A DNA stretch of 31,802 bases from Dongia_A sp035274225 (GTDB taxonomy: Bacteria > Pseudomonadota > Alphaproteobacteria > Dongiales > Dongiaceae), in NCBI GenBank assembly GCA_035274225.1, contig DATEOK010000275.1, positions 1 to 31,802 of the forward strand. Direction: 5' to 3'. A program made the position numbers and the translations under genes. The notes under the pieces are model-generated. The model was not told where the DNA came from. It saw only the letters and a program-made list of their open reading frames with translations, and searched no databases. Of this stretch, positions 14,328-23,900 are shown one piece after another (within the stretch, counting starts at the first letter, position 1; the number at the start of each line of letters is the position of its first letter).

Positions 14328-17300
14328 TTAGGCGTTGAGGCGCGTCGCCTTCAGGAGCGGCTGGACCAGGGCGCGGATGGCGGGCGACGGCGCATCCTCG
14401 CCGGCCGCCTTCAGCATGCGCTCGTAGCGCGAATATTCGTCGATCGCGCCGGCATTGTCGCCCTGCGCCAGCCGCGCCTGGATGAGCGCGTGGGACAGCC
14501 GGGCGGAGTGTGGAAAGATCTCGAGCGCACGCAGGTAGTAGCTCTGCGCCGGCCGACCATCGCCGCGCGCCTCCAACGGCTTGCCGAGGCGGATGGCAAG
14601 CTCGACGAACTTGTTCTGCACGCGCTCGGCGACCGGCTGTGCCCAGCTGGAGGCCTGGCCGCGGAACAGCACCGGCCCGGTGAAGTCGCCGAACAGCCGC
14701 TCCAGCTGGGCGCGCGACGTCGCCTCGGACGGGTCCGCATTGGAGAGCTGCTGCAGGCGCGCTTCCCAATCGGTGACATCGATCCAGATCCGGTCGGTGG
14801 CGAGCCGCAGCCGGCCTTCACGCTGCGCAATCAGGTCTCCGGCGCCCAACAGCTTGCGCAGCCGGTGGAGCGCCTGCTCGCACGCCGCCTTTGCCTGGTC
14901 GCCATCGAGGTCGGGCCACAGCGCGTCCTGCAGGCTTTCGAGCGGGCAAGCGTGGTCTTTCGAAACGGCCAGCATGCGCAGGATGTCGAGCGCGCGGGTC
15001 GGCGCCTTGGCGCCGAGCTCGACGGCGGCGCCGTCGCGCTCGATGCCGAAGTCGCCCAGCACGCGTACCTTGATCGACCAGGGCCAGCTCTCGGGCCGGC
15101 GGACCGGCGCGGCCAGCCGGCGCTGCGCGATCAAGGATCGGCACAGCTCGACCTCGAGCTCGTATTCGAGCGCATCCGCCAGCAGCTCCGCGAGCAGGCC
15201 AGGCAGATTGAGGAGAATCGCAGGCCACTGCGCAATGCGAAGCTGGTCCGCGAAGGCGCGCAAGTGGTTCTGGTAGGTCTCGTCCCCATTCCATTTGGCG
15301 GCGAGCGCGACGGCGGCGCGGATACACAACACGGTCCTCGCATGCATGCCGCCTTCCAGGCGCGGCAGGATCTCAGTCAGCAGCGCCGCCGCCTCCCGGG
15401 GCTTGCGGTCGCCGAGCAGCACCTGGTATTTCGTAACGTAGTGCGGCCAGCGTTCCAGCAGCGGCTCGTCGGCCGCTTCGATCGCGGCCATGAAGCGCTC
15501 GCAATCGCGGTACGCGGCCGGGAAATCCTTCTGCCAAGTGTGCATGGCCGCCTGGCAGTCCGCAACCACAGCCACCTGGGTGGTGTATCGGCTGTCCGCG
15601 ATCTCGCCCAGGCGCCCGACCAGGCGGCTGAACTCGGTGAAGTCGTTGCGCAGCTTCATCTGCAGCTGCAGATGATAGAGTGCGCCGAACTCAACGCCTC
15701 TCAGCGACTGGCTTTCGCCGATCTCGATCCCCGCGCGCAACGCGTCATCAGCCGTGGCATAGGGGAAGCCGCGCCTGGTATACGGGAAATAGCGCCCCGA
15801 AGCGGCGCCGAACGCGACCAGCCACATCCCAAGGGCCCAGGGCGAGACCGCGGGATCGCGCAGATCGTCGATCACGCTGTCGACCGCCTGCTCGAACACC
15901 TCGGAGCGGCCGGTCGAGACCGCGCGCTCGATCAGCGATTCGCTCGCCATCAGCCGCATTGTTGTCGAATCCCCGCCCGGGCGTCGCGATAGCCGGTCGA
16001 GCAGCTGGATCGTGAGCGCATCGCCCGAGGCGGTGCCGCGCCGGTCCTCGTCCGTGAAGTCGAGGGCCCGGACGATGCCGGTCCACGCCAGCATCTCTTC
16101 CTCCGGCGACAGCTGAGGAAGCCCCTCGTCGAGTAGCTGTCCGGCTCGCTGGGTCCACAGCGCCAACCCTTCGTGGGTGCGCCAGCTGTCCGTCTTCACC
16201 AGGATGGTCCGCGCCACCGTCAGGCACTGACCGGCGAGGTCATCGCTTTCCTCGAACAAGGTCCATGCCTTTGCGAAGCAACGCTCCGCAGCCGCGTCGT
16301 CTGCCATGTGCGCGACGCCCAGCCAGTAGTGCAGCCAGGCATTCATCTCCGGCTGCGGCAACCGTCCGCACCATTCGATGAACGTCGCGCGACCGCCCTG
16401 CGAAATGATCGCCGCCGCGCACTCCAGGATCAGCGTGCGCGCCAGCGGCCAAGCGCCGGCCTGCAGCGCCAGGGCGATCGCCTCGTCGACCCGGCCGGCG
16501 TCGCGCAGGACCGTCGCCGCCTTGGCCCGCAGCCGCGCCTGCTCCTCTGCCGACACATGGAGCGAAAGCCGGTTGTCCAGGAACTCCCTCAGCAGGTCGT
16601 GCAGGTGGAAGACGCCGCGATTGGATCCCACCCGGTTGATCAGCAGCTGGCCCTGGTAGAGGCGCTCCAGCAACTTGGCACCGTCGCTAGAGCCGGTCAG
16701 CGCGTTCGCGAGGTCCGACCTGATCTCCGGCAGGAGGTTGAGCTCCAGCAGCATGCTCTGGTCGCTGCTCGGCAGGGTGTGGAAGAAGTGCCGGCCCAGC
16801 ACGTCGAACAGCGCGCTGCCACCGCTCGCGAGATCATCAGGGCCGCTTGGCACCACCGCGCCGCGTTCCGCCAGCAGCACGAGTCCGACCGCCCAGCCGC
16901 GCGCGGCGGCGACGTCGACCTGGCCCACGCGCTTCGACCGCAGCTCGACCAGGGTGCGCGCCTCCGCGTCCGAGAAGGCAAGCTCGGATTGGTCGGCCAC
17001 CACCAGCTGGCCGCGCAAGGCAAGCTCGCTCAACTCGTCCTGCGGCAGCGTGCGCGAGAGGCAGATGCAGCGAATGCCCTCCGGCAGCTCGCGCAGCATG
17101 ACCGCCAGCATGGCGCGGAACTCGGGGGTGTTGGCGTCGTGCAGGTCGTCGAGCGCGAGGATCGTGCCCGGCTCCAGATGCTCGAAATAGGAACGGAAAA
17201 ACATCCGGGCGAACTCGCGCGGCCGCTCGGCATACTCTGCGCCGAACACCGGCATCGCCTCCGCGGTCTTTTCCGAGCGCAGCGTGCGGGCGAGATAGTG

Positions 17301-17546
17301 ATAGAAGCGGGCGATGTCCTGGTCGCCCTCGTCGACCCGGTACCAGACGTAGGACGCCTTGGTTCCATGCAGGTAATCGACCGCCGCGGTAGTCTTGCCA
17401 TAGCCGGCGGGGGCCGCGAGCCAGCACACGCCGGCGCGCAACGCGTCGTCGATCAGCTCATGGACTCGCGGACGCTGCGCAATACGCACTTGGCGCGGCG
17501 CCGAGAGCTTGGCGACGAAGCGGGTAGTCACGGTAGCAGCTCCCAT
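14328..17546 (-). CDS. MalT-like NTPase regulator with C-terminal BTAD domain
   Basis: Very large one-component regulator of 1072 residues. N-terminal STAND-type ATPase: Walker A APAGYGKTT (Lys51), Walker B ILALDDLHD (about 130-140), winged-helix region near residues 280-340 (FHLHDLLREFLDNRL), then a long helical-repeat midsection. The C-terminal quarter is an OmpR/SARP-type DNA-binding domain (VRVLGDFGIERDGAAVELG, LESLQDALWPDLDGDQAKAACEQALHRLRKLLG, about 845-925) followed by a bacterial transcriptional activator (BTAD) TPR domain. Such proteins bind a ligand and ATP, oligomerise and activate transcription; the inducer is unknown. The ATG at 17546 has no clear ribosome binding site; GTG at 17531 (residue 6) has GGGAG 8 nt before it and may be the true start. 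Candidate targets are asnB downstream, ku divergently upstream, or itself. Confidence 0.88.
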   Translation of the reverse strand: MGAATVTTRFVAKLSAPRQVRIAQRPRVHELIDDALRAGVCWLAAPAGYGKTTAAVDYLHGTKASYVWYRVDEGDQDIARFYHYLARTLRSEKTAEAMPVFGAEYAERPREFARMFFRSYFEHLEPGTILALDDLHDANTPEFRAMLAVMLRELPEGIRCICLSRTLPQDELSELALRGQLVVADQSELAFSDAEARTLVELRSKRVGQVDVAAARGWAVGLVLLAERGAVVPSGPDDLASGGSALFDVLGRHFFHTLPSSDQSMLLELNLLPEIRSDLANALTGSSDGAKLLERLYQGQLLINRVGSNRGVFHLHDLLREFLDNRLSLHVSAEEQARLRAKAATVLRDAGRVDEAIALALQAGAWPLARTLILECAAAIISQGGRATFIEWCGRLPQPEMNAWLHYWLGVAHMADDAAAERCFAKAWTLFEESDDLAGQCLTVARTILVKTDSWRTHEGLALWTQRAGQLLDEGLPQLSPEEEMLAWTGIVRALDFTDEDRRGTASGDALTIQLLDRLSRRPGGDSTTMRLMASESLIERAVSTGRSEVFEQAVDSVIDDLRDPAVSPWALGMWLVAFGAASGRYFPYTRRGFPYATADDALRAGIEIGESQSLRGVEFGALYHLQLQMKLRNDFTEFSRLVGRLGEIADSRYTTQVAVVADCQAAMHTWQKDFPAAYRDCERFMAAIEAADEPLLERWPHYVTKYQVLLGDRKPREAAALLTEILPRLEGGMHARTVLCIRAAVALAAKWNGDETYQNHLRAFADQLRIAQWPAILLNLPGLLAELLADALEYELEVELCRSLIAQRRLAAPVRRPESWPWSIKVRVLGDFGIERDGAAVELGAKAPTRALDILRMLAVSKDHACPLESLQDALWPDLDGDQAKAACEQALHRLRKLLGAGDLIAQREGRLRLATDRIWIDVTDWEARLQQLSNADPSEATSRAQLERLFGDFTGPVLFRGQASSWAQPVAERVQNKFVELAIRLGKPLEARGDGRPAQSYYLRALEIFPHSARLSHALIQARLAQGDNAGAIDEYSRYERMLKAAGEDAPSPAIRALVQPLLKATRLNA

Positions 17547-17613
17547 GACTCGGGCAATTGGGCGCTATTCAGCAGGGTCGTGGTGTCGCTTGCAATCTCA
17601 ATGACCGAAGGCC

Positions 17614-17633
17614 AAGGTAATTTGTGTTACCTT
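17614..17633. promoter_or_regulatory. Inverted repeat in the regulator/ku divergent intergenic region
   Basis: AAGGTAA-N6-TTACCTT, a perfect 7-bp inverted repeat, 67 bp upstream of the regulator ATG and 179 bp upstream of ku. Its AT-rich setting and position fit an operator, perhaps for autoregulation by the BTAD protein. Inference only. Confidence 0.4.
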
Positions 17634-17812
17634 TCATATGCTTATACTAGAGTGTGTCATTGCGTATGTTTTTCGGACCGCGGATGAAGCCTGAAGAAGC
17701 TCGCCGCGCGCTGAAGCGTGACAGGCGATCTACAAGCCGCTAATGTTTACAGTGGATTAAACGACTTTCTTCTAGAACTTTCTCGGTTTCATTGATCTTC
17801 GGAGCTGGTTCA

Positions 17813-18721
17813 ATGCCGCGGTCCTCCTGGAAGGGTTATCTCAAGCTGTCGCTCGTCTCTTGCGCGGTCGCACTGTTCAACGCGACGTCGGCGGCCGAGC
17901 GCGTATCGTTCAACACGCTCAACCGCAAAACCGGCAACCGCCTGAAGCAGAACATGGTGGATTCGGTGACCGAGGAGCCGGTCGATCCGTCGGATCGCGT
18001 CAAAGGCTACCAGGTCAGCAAGGGCCAGTATGTTGTGGTCGAGGACGAGGACCTGGAAGCGCTCAAGATCGAGAGCACCAAGCTGATCGAGATCGAGGCC
18101 TTCGTGCCGGAAGCCGAGGTCGACCAGATCTACCTCGACAGCCCCTACTACCTCGCGCCCGACGACAGGGTCGCCGAAGAGGCGTTCGCCGTCATCCGCG
18201 ACGCGATGGCCGCCAAGGAAGTGGTCGGCATCGGCCGCGTCGTGCTCCAGCGACGCGAGCGCATGCTGATGCTGGCACCGCGCGGCAAGGGCATCATCGC
18301 GACCACGCTGCGCTATCCGTACGAGGTGCGGCAGGACGCGGAATATTTCTCCGACATCGCCGACATCAAGCTGCCCGAGGACATGATGGGGATCGCGGAG
18401 GTCATCATCGAGCGCAAGTCCGGCCATTTCGAGCCGGACAAGTTCACCGACCGCTATGAAGAGGCGGTGGTGAGCATGCTGCGCGCCAAGCAGGCCGGCC
18501 AGTCCTTCGCGGTGCAGGAGACCCCTGCCCCGAGCAAGGTCGTCAACATCATGGACGCCTTGAAGCGCAGCCTGGAAGCCGAAGGCGGCGGCAACGCCGA
18601 GGTCCGCCGGCCGCGCGCGCCGAGCAAGAAGCCGGCACCGGTTGAAAAGAAGCCCGCGGCAGCGGATAAGAAGGCGGCGGCCACGGAGATTCGCAAGCCA
18701 AAGGCGCGCAAGCGCGCCTAG
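17813..18721 (+). CDS. ku: Ku-like DNA end-binding protein
   Basis: Bacterial Ku of 302 residues. The start is ATG 17813 (MPRSSWKGYLKLSLVSCAVALF, the conserved Ku beginning), with GGAG 8 nt upstream; a 7-residue in-frame extension is rejected. The core beta-barrel/ring domain runs to about residue 240, with landmarks VKGYQVSKGQYVVVEDEDLEAL and ATTLRYPYEVR. From about 255 the tail is a Lys/Pro/Ala-rich extension (PSKKPAPVEKKPAAADKK), typical of Ku C-termini that contact DNA and recruit LigD. Ku homodimers thread onto double-strand breaks for non-homologous end joining. It is followed after 38 bp by a BRCT-TPR gene and accompanied 2.2 kb away by ligD. Confident. Confidence 0.95.
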   Translation: MPRSSWKGYLKLSLVSCAVALFNATSAAERVSFNTLNRKTGNRLKQNMVDSVTEEPVDPSDRVKGYQVSKGQYVVVEDEDLEALKIESTKLIEIEAFVPEAEVDQIYLDSPYYLAPDDRVAEEAFAVIRDAMAAKEVVGIGRVVLQRRERMLMLAPRGKGIIATTLRYPYEVRQDAEYFSDIADIKLPEDMMGIAEVIIERKSGHFEPDKFTDRYEEAVVSMLRAKQAGQSFAVQETPAPSKVVNIMDALKRSLEAEGGGNAEVRRPRAPSKKPAPVEKKPAAADKKAAATEIRKPKARKRA

Positions 18722-18759
18722 GCGTACGGCCGCACCCGAGGTGCGGCAGAACAGGCACG

Positions 18760-19878
18760 ATGATCGTGAGCGCTGAGCCCACCGGCCCGTTGGCCGGACA
18801 GACGCTGTTCCTGGTGGGACGCATGCACGGCGTGACGCGCCGGCGGCTCGATCAGTTAGTGCGCCTGCGCGGGGCCAAGCTCGCGACCAAGCCGAGTGCG
18901 CGTGTGACGGTGATTGCGGTCGGCCATTCCGCCGCGTCGGACACGCTGCCGGATGGACGCGTGCGCATGCCGGTCGGCCTCCCGGCGACCGCACCGCTTA
19001 TCAGCGAAGTGGAATTGCGGCGGCGCCTGGGCCTGGCGCGGGCACCGGAGGCGATCGAACGCAATCTCGGCGCACCGGATCTCGGGCGCATTGCGGGCCT
19101 CACGCCCACGCTCATCGCTTGCCTTACCTTGTTCGACGTATTCGAGCCTGTGGATGAGCGCTACTCCTACCGCGACCTGGTGGCGGCGCGCGAAGCCGGC
19201 CGCCTGCTGGCGCAAGGCGTCGCGCTGCGCCATATCCTGGAGGCCTCGATCACCCTGCGCCGGCGCGGCAGCCACCTCGCCGAGACCCGGCTTGCGGAGG
19301 GCCCGAGCGGCCAGTTGCTGCACGAGCTGTCAGGCCAGCTGGCGGAACTCAGCGGCCAATTCCACATGCCGCTAGAGCAGCAGGCGCGCAGCCTTGATGA
19401 TGTGGTCGCCGATGCAGAGGAGGCGGAGGAGCGCAACGATCACGGCACCGCCGAGACGCTCTACACCACAGCCATGCGCGCGGATTCCAGCGACCCGGTC
19501 ATCCCCTTCAACCTCGGCAACGTGTTCGATGCGCAGGGCCGCGCCGCCGATGCCAAGATCGCCTGGCAGATCGCGGTCGCGCGCGATCCGGCCTTCGCGG
19601 AAGCCTGGTACAACCTCGCCATCGCTGCGGAGGACGAAGGCCATGACGACCTTGCTATCGCCGAATACCGCCGCGCGATGCAGGCGCAGCCCGACTATGC
19701 CGACGCCCAGTTCAATCTCGGCCTGCTGCTGACCAAGCTCGACCGCTTCGACGACGCGCTGCCGGTATGGGAGCGCTATCTGGAGCTCGATCCGCACTCC
19801 ACGCAGGCGGCGATCGCCAAGCGCGCGACCGCGCTCTGCCGCATGAAGATCAAGGAAAAACCGGCCAAGACCGGCTAG
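18760..19878 (+). CDS. BRCT-like / MerR-like / TPR protein linked to Ku
   Basis: 372-residue protein with an unusual domain order. Residues about 10-92 look like a BRCT domain (LAGQTLFLVGRMHGVTRRRLDQLVRLRGAKL, then VTVIAVGHSA and the closing LISEVELRRRLG), similar in layout to the BRCT domain of NAD-dependent DNA ligase. Residues about 113-168 resemble a MerR-type winged helix (YSYRDLVAAREAGRLLAQGVALRHILEA). Residues about 213-360 are about four TPR repeats (IPFNLGNVFDAQGRAADA; AWYNLAIAAEDEGHDDLAI; AQFNLGLLLTKLDRFDDAL). There are no membrane segments. It lies 38 bp after ku on the same strand, so is probably co-transcribed. BRCT domains bind DNA ends or phosphoproteins and TPRs bind proteins, so an accessory end-joining or damage-response scaffold is a reasonable inference. 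The TPR call is firm; BRCT and MerR-like calls are by eye. Confidence 0.78.
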   Translation: MIVSAEPTGPLAGQTLFLVGRMHGVTRRRLDQLVRLRGAKLATKPSARVTVIAVGHSAASDTLPDGRVRMPVGLPATAPLISEVELRRRLGLARAPEAIERNLGAPDLGRIAGLTPTLIACLTLFDVFEPVDERYSYRDLVAAREAGRLLAQGVALRHILEASITLRRRGSHLAETRLAEGPSGQLLHELSGQLAELSGQFHMPLEQQARSLDDVVADAEEAEERNDHGTAETLYTTAMRADSSDPVIPFNLGNVFDAQGRAADAKIAWQIAVARDPAFAEAWYNLAIAAEDEGHDDLAIAEYRRAMQAQPDYADAQFNLGLLLTKLDRFDDALPVWERYLELDPHSTQAAIAKRATALCRMKIKEKPAKTG

Positions 19879-20546
19879 ACCAGCGCCCTGGTCCAGGCCG
19901 CCAGCGCATCCAGCATCTCGCGTCGCACGTCCGCGTCCTTACGCCCGGTCTTGGCCGGCACGTGGAACGAATGGTCGGCCATGTCGAGCAAGGCGAGCGT
20001 TGCCTGCTTGCCCAGCCGTTCCACCACCGGGCGCAACAGCGACAGTTCGGCCAATGCATCGCGCGTGCCCTGCAGGAACAGCATCGGGATATTCACGTCC
20101 GACAGATGCGCAGCGCGCTCCTCGGACGGCTTGCCCGCCGGATGCAGCGGAAAGCCGAGGAAGGCCAGCCCTAGCACGCCAGGCAGCGGCGCCTTGGCCT
20201 GCGCCTGCGAGGTCATGCGTCCGCCGAACGAGCGGCCGCCTGCGATCAGCGGCAGCTTCGGCAGGCGCTTGCCGGCTTCCGCGACGGCAGCACGCACCGT
20301 GGCGTGGCACAGCGCCGGCGGATCGGGCCGCTTCGAGCCTTGCTCCATGTAAGGGAACTGGTAGCGCAAGACCGCGATGCCGCGCTCGGCCAGCTCGGCT
20401 GCGACCGCGGCCATCGCCGGATGGGTCATCCCGGCGCCCGCACCGTGCGCCAGCACGCAGCAGGCGAAGGCGCGCGGCGGTGCGTCGAGCAACGCCGAAA
20501 CCCGTCGCTCGGCGTCCACCACCAGGGTCAGTTTTTCGGACGCCAC
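19875..20546 (-). CDS. Alpha/beta hydrolase, dienelactone hydrolase/KANL3-Tex30-like
   Basis: 223-residue soluble alpha/beta hydrolase. The oxyanion segment is LAHGAGAGM, the nucleophile Ser106 sits in GGRSFGGR, the acid is probably Asp163 in GTRDALA, and the base is in DHSFHVP (His192 or His195). Conserved LRYQFPYMEQG and FLGFPLHPAGKP identify the predicted-hydrolase (KANL3/Tex30) group rather than a classical esterase. It starts at GTG 20546, one base after the stop of the DUF2277 gene, so the two are coupled. Its stop shares the palindrome CTAG with the stop of the BRCT-TPR gene on the other strand. Substrate unknown; a role in end joining is not suggested by the family itself. Confidence 0.88.
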   Translation of the reverse strand: MASEKLTLVVDAERRVSALLDAPPRAFACCVLAHGAGAGMTHPAMAAVAAELAERGIAVLRYQFPYMEQGSKRPDPPALCHATVRAAVAEAGKRLPKLPLIAGGRSFGGRMTSQAQAKAPLPGVLGLAFLGFPLHPAGKPSEERAAHLSDVNIPMLFLQGTRDALAELSLLRPVVERLGKQATLALLDMADHSFHVPAKTGRKDADVRREMLDALAAWTRALV

Positions 20547-20547
20547 C

Positions 20548-20826
20548 CTAGCGCGCGGCGGTGCGGTAGCGCTCGGCCGACCGGGCCTTCGCCTTGGCAG
20601 CCTCGACCTCGCGGTCGCGCGGCTCGGCCGTCGTCACCAGCGAGTTCAGCAACTCGTGGACCGCGTCCACGACATGATCGACCGCGTGGTTGAAGGCGGC
20701 CTCGTTGGCCTTGGACGGCTTATTGAAGCCGCTCAGTTTGCGCACGAACTGCACGGAAGACGCGCGGATCTCCGCCTCCGTCGCGGGCGGCTTGAAATTG
20801 TAGAGCGTCCGAATGTTACGACACAT
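20548..20826 (-). CDS. DUF2277 family protein
   Basis: 92-residue conserved protein of unknown function. The start is ATG 20826 (MCRNIRTLYNFKPPATE, the conserved family beginning), with GAGG 7 nt upstream; an in-frame extension to 20850 is rejected. It continues with VQFVRKLSGFNKPSKANEAAFNHAVD, highly typical of DUF2277, and a charged C-terminal helix (EPRDREVEAAKAKARSAERY). It is divergent from ligD, with 113 bp between the start codons, and coupled to the downstream hydrolase. Confidence 0.92.
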   Translation of the reverse strand: MCRNIRTLYNFKPPATEAEIRASSVQFVRKLSGFNKPSKANEAAFNHAVDHVVDAVHELLNSLVTTAEPRDREVEAAKAKARSAERYRTAAR

Positions 20827-20939
20827 GTTGGTCCTCGCCATCGGTGGCATTTCCTAAAACGGTCGCACATCCGTGGCCCTGCGATCAACCCCACGCGGGG
20901 AGTGGGAACAGTCGCGCAAATCCCCTAAACTCCCGCGCG

Positions 20940-23900
20940 ATGAGCAAGTCTCTGGACGTCTACCGAGCCAAGCGGGATTTCTCCAAGACCCCGGAGCCCG
21001 CCGGCAAGCAGCCCGCCACCGAGAGCGGCAACGCCTATGTCATCCAGAAGCATGCCGCGCGCCGGATGCACTACGATTTCCGCCTGGAGCTGAACGGCGT
21101 GCTCAAGAGCTGGGCGGTGCCGGAGGGGCCGAGCCTCATTCCCAACAAGAAGCGCCTCGCGGTCCATGTCGAGGACCATCCCCTTGAGTACGGTGACTTC
21201 GAGGGCGTGATCCCGGAAGGCGAATACGGCGCCGGCACGGTCATGGTGTGGGACAAGGGCACCTGGTCGCCGGAATTCGACCCCGAGTTCGGCTATCGCA
21301 AGGGACATCTCAAGTTCCGCCTGAACGGCAAGAAGCTGAAGGGCATCTGGCACCTGGTGCGCATGGCGCCGAAGCCGCGCGAGAAGCAGGAGGCCTGGCT
21401 GCTGTTCAAGTCTGAAGACGAAGCGGCGCGGTCCGTCGACGCGCCGGACATCCTGCAGGAGATGCCGGCGTCCGCTGCGACCGGCCGCGACATCGCGGAG
21501 ATCGCCGCCGACCACGACCGCGTATGGTCGTCGCGGCAAGGCGGCGAAGTCGCAGTGGCCGGCAAGAAGGCACGCAAGCGCAGCAAGCCTGCCGTCGATC
21601 CTTCCGCGATGCCCAAGGCCAAGCCGGAGAAGCTGCCGAAGTTCATCGAGCCGATGCTGCCCAGCGCCGTGGAGAAGGCGCCGTCCAGCGCTGATTGGGT
21701 GCACGAGGTCAAGTACGACGGCTACCGCGTCCAGGTCCGCATCGAGAACGGCAAGGCCAGATTGCTGACGCGCAAAGGCCTCGACTGGACCGAGCGCTTC
21801 ACTGGCGTCGCCGATGCAGTGGTGCAGCTGCCGGTGAAATCCGCGCTGATCGACGCGGAAGTCGTGGTGCAAACCGAGACCGGCGTCGCCAGCTTCACGG
21901 CGCTGGTCGATGCGTTGACGACTGGCAGCGGCACGCTCATCCTCTATGCCTTCGACCTGTTGCATCTCGATGGCTACGACGTGCGGGCCGCGCCGCTCAA
22001 GGACCGCAAGGCAGCGCTGGCCAAGATCATCGCGGCGCACGGCGACACCAGCCGCATCCGCTACAGCGACCATATCGAGGGCGAGGGAGACGCCGTTTTC
22101 CGCGCCGCCGGCCGGCTGGGCCTCGAAGGCATCGTCTCCAAGCGCATTTCCACGCCCTACCAGTCGGGACGGACGAACAATTGGGTCAAGATCAAGGCCA
22201 CCGAGCGCGGCGAGTTCGTGATCGCCGGCTTCGTGATCTCCACCGCCTCCAAGCGCGCCATCGGCGCGTTGGTGCTGGGCGAGCATGTCGGCGGCAAGCT
22301 CACGCCCTCCGGCCACGTCGGCAGCGGCTTCAGCGCCAGCGACGCCTCGGCCCTGTGGCAGAGGCTCGATCCCATGCGCACCAGCACCGCGCCACTGAAG
22401 GACGAGACCGCGGTCGCCAAAGGCGCGAAGTGGGTCGAGCCGAAGCTGGTCGCTGAGATCGAGTTTCGCGGCCGCACCGGAAGCGGAGTCATCCGGCACG
22501 CGACCTTCCGCGAAATCGTCGAAGGCGCCGATCCCGCCAAGGTCGTGCGCAATCGGAGTGCCGCGGCGAAGGCGCCGGCGGAGGCCATGCCGCCGGTCAA
22601 GCTGACCAACCCCGGCCGGTTGGAGTGGCCGGATCAAGGAATCACCAAGCAGGGTCTCGCCGACTTCTATACCGAGATCGCCGACTGGATCCTGCCGCAT
22701 ATCGCCGACCGGCCCTTGAGCCTGGTGCGCTGCCCAGGCGGCGTGCAGGAACAGTGCTTTTTCCAGAAGCACAAATGGGCGGGATTGGGCGATGCCGTGC
22801 GGCTGGTGAAGGTGCCCGGCGAGAAGGAGCCGATGCTGGCGCTCGACAGCCTCGCCGGCCTGCTCGAACTGGTGCAGGCCAGCGTGCTCGAGATCCATCC
22901 CTGGGGCGCCAAGGCGGACGATCCCGAGCGGCCCGATCGCGTGACCCTCGACCTCGATCCCGGCGACAACGTGCCGTGGCAGCAGGTGATCGACGCCGCG
23001 CTCGAAGCGCGGACGCGCCTCGCCGACCTCGGCCTGCAGAGTTTCGTGAAGACGACCGGCGGCAAGGGCCTGCACGTCGTGTTCCCGCTGACGCCCAAAG
23101 CCGACTGGGACGCCGTCAAGCGCTTTGCGCAATCGATCGCCGAGCAGATGGCGGCCGATGCGCCGCGCCGCTACACCGCCAACATGGCGAAGAAAGTGCG
23201 CGATGGCCGCATCTTCGTCGACTATCTGCGCAACGGCATGGGTGCGACTGCCGTCGCCGCCTATTCGACGCGCGCCCGCCCCGGCGCCGCGGTGTCGACG
23301 CCGCTGGCATGGGACGAGCTCGGTCCCGGCATCCGCTCCAACCACTTCACGGTCGAGAACCTGCCCAAGCGCCTGCCCTTCCTGGATCGCGACCCATGGG
23401 AAGGACTCTCATTGCTGCGCCAGGAACTGCCTGGAGCACGCACGTCGGCACGCACGACGCCATCCAAGACCCGAGAGCCGAAATCGGCACCGTTGGGCGA
23501 CAGCATCCAGCAGCTTCTGCCCGATGCGGTCGCGCCCAGCAAGGACGCGCTGCGGGCGTACTGGAAGAAGACGGCGAAGGACGCCCTCGCCTATCTCGGC
23601 CGCCGGCCGTTGCGCCTGGTGCGGCATGCCGGCGGCAAGATCTTCTATCACCAGGGCCGGTTCCCGCATGTGCCCGATGCCGTGCACCAGCTGCCGATCG
23701 AGAAGCGCGAAGGCGGCGAAAGCGTCCGCCTCTGGGTCGACAACCTCGAAGGCCTGCTCGGGCTGGTCGAGATCGACGTGGTCGAGCTGCACCCGTGGGG
23801 CTCGACCGTCGACGACATCGAGCGGCCGGATGGACTGGTGTTCGTGCTCGAACCCGGCGACGAACTGGATTGGCGCTTCGTCACGGACTCGGCGCTGCAA

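Noticed and set aside
14194..14769. Upstream extension of the asnB frame (to 808 residues)
   Set aside because: It runs into the BTAD gene in another frame and would bury the Cys2 nucleophile of the amidotransferase domain; ATG 14193 has a good ribosome binding site.
17643..17648. TATACT as a -10 element for ku or an upstream transcript
   Set aside because: No properly spaced -35 box; the nearest TTG-containing hexamer is only 14 bases away.
16173..17687. 504-residue open frame (+) across the giant regulator
   Set aside because: Antisense to the regulator; composition typical of shadow frames (Gln/Arg/Val/His repeats), no ribosome binding site.
20925..23345. 806-residue open frame antisense to ligD, and a 556-residue frame at 22625-24295 (+)
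   Set aside because: Shadow frames of a long GC-rich gene; compositions dominated by Arg, Gly, Ala and His with no recognisable domain.
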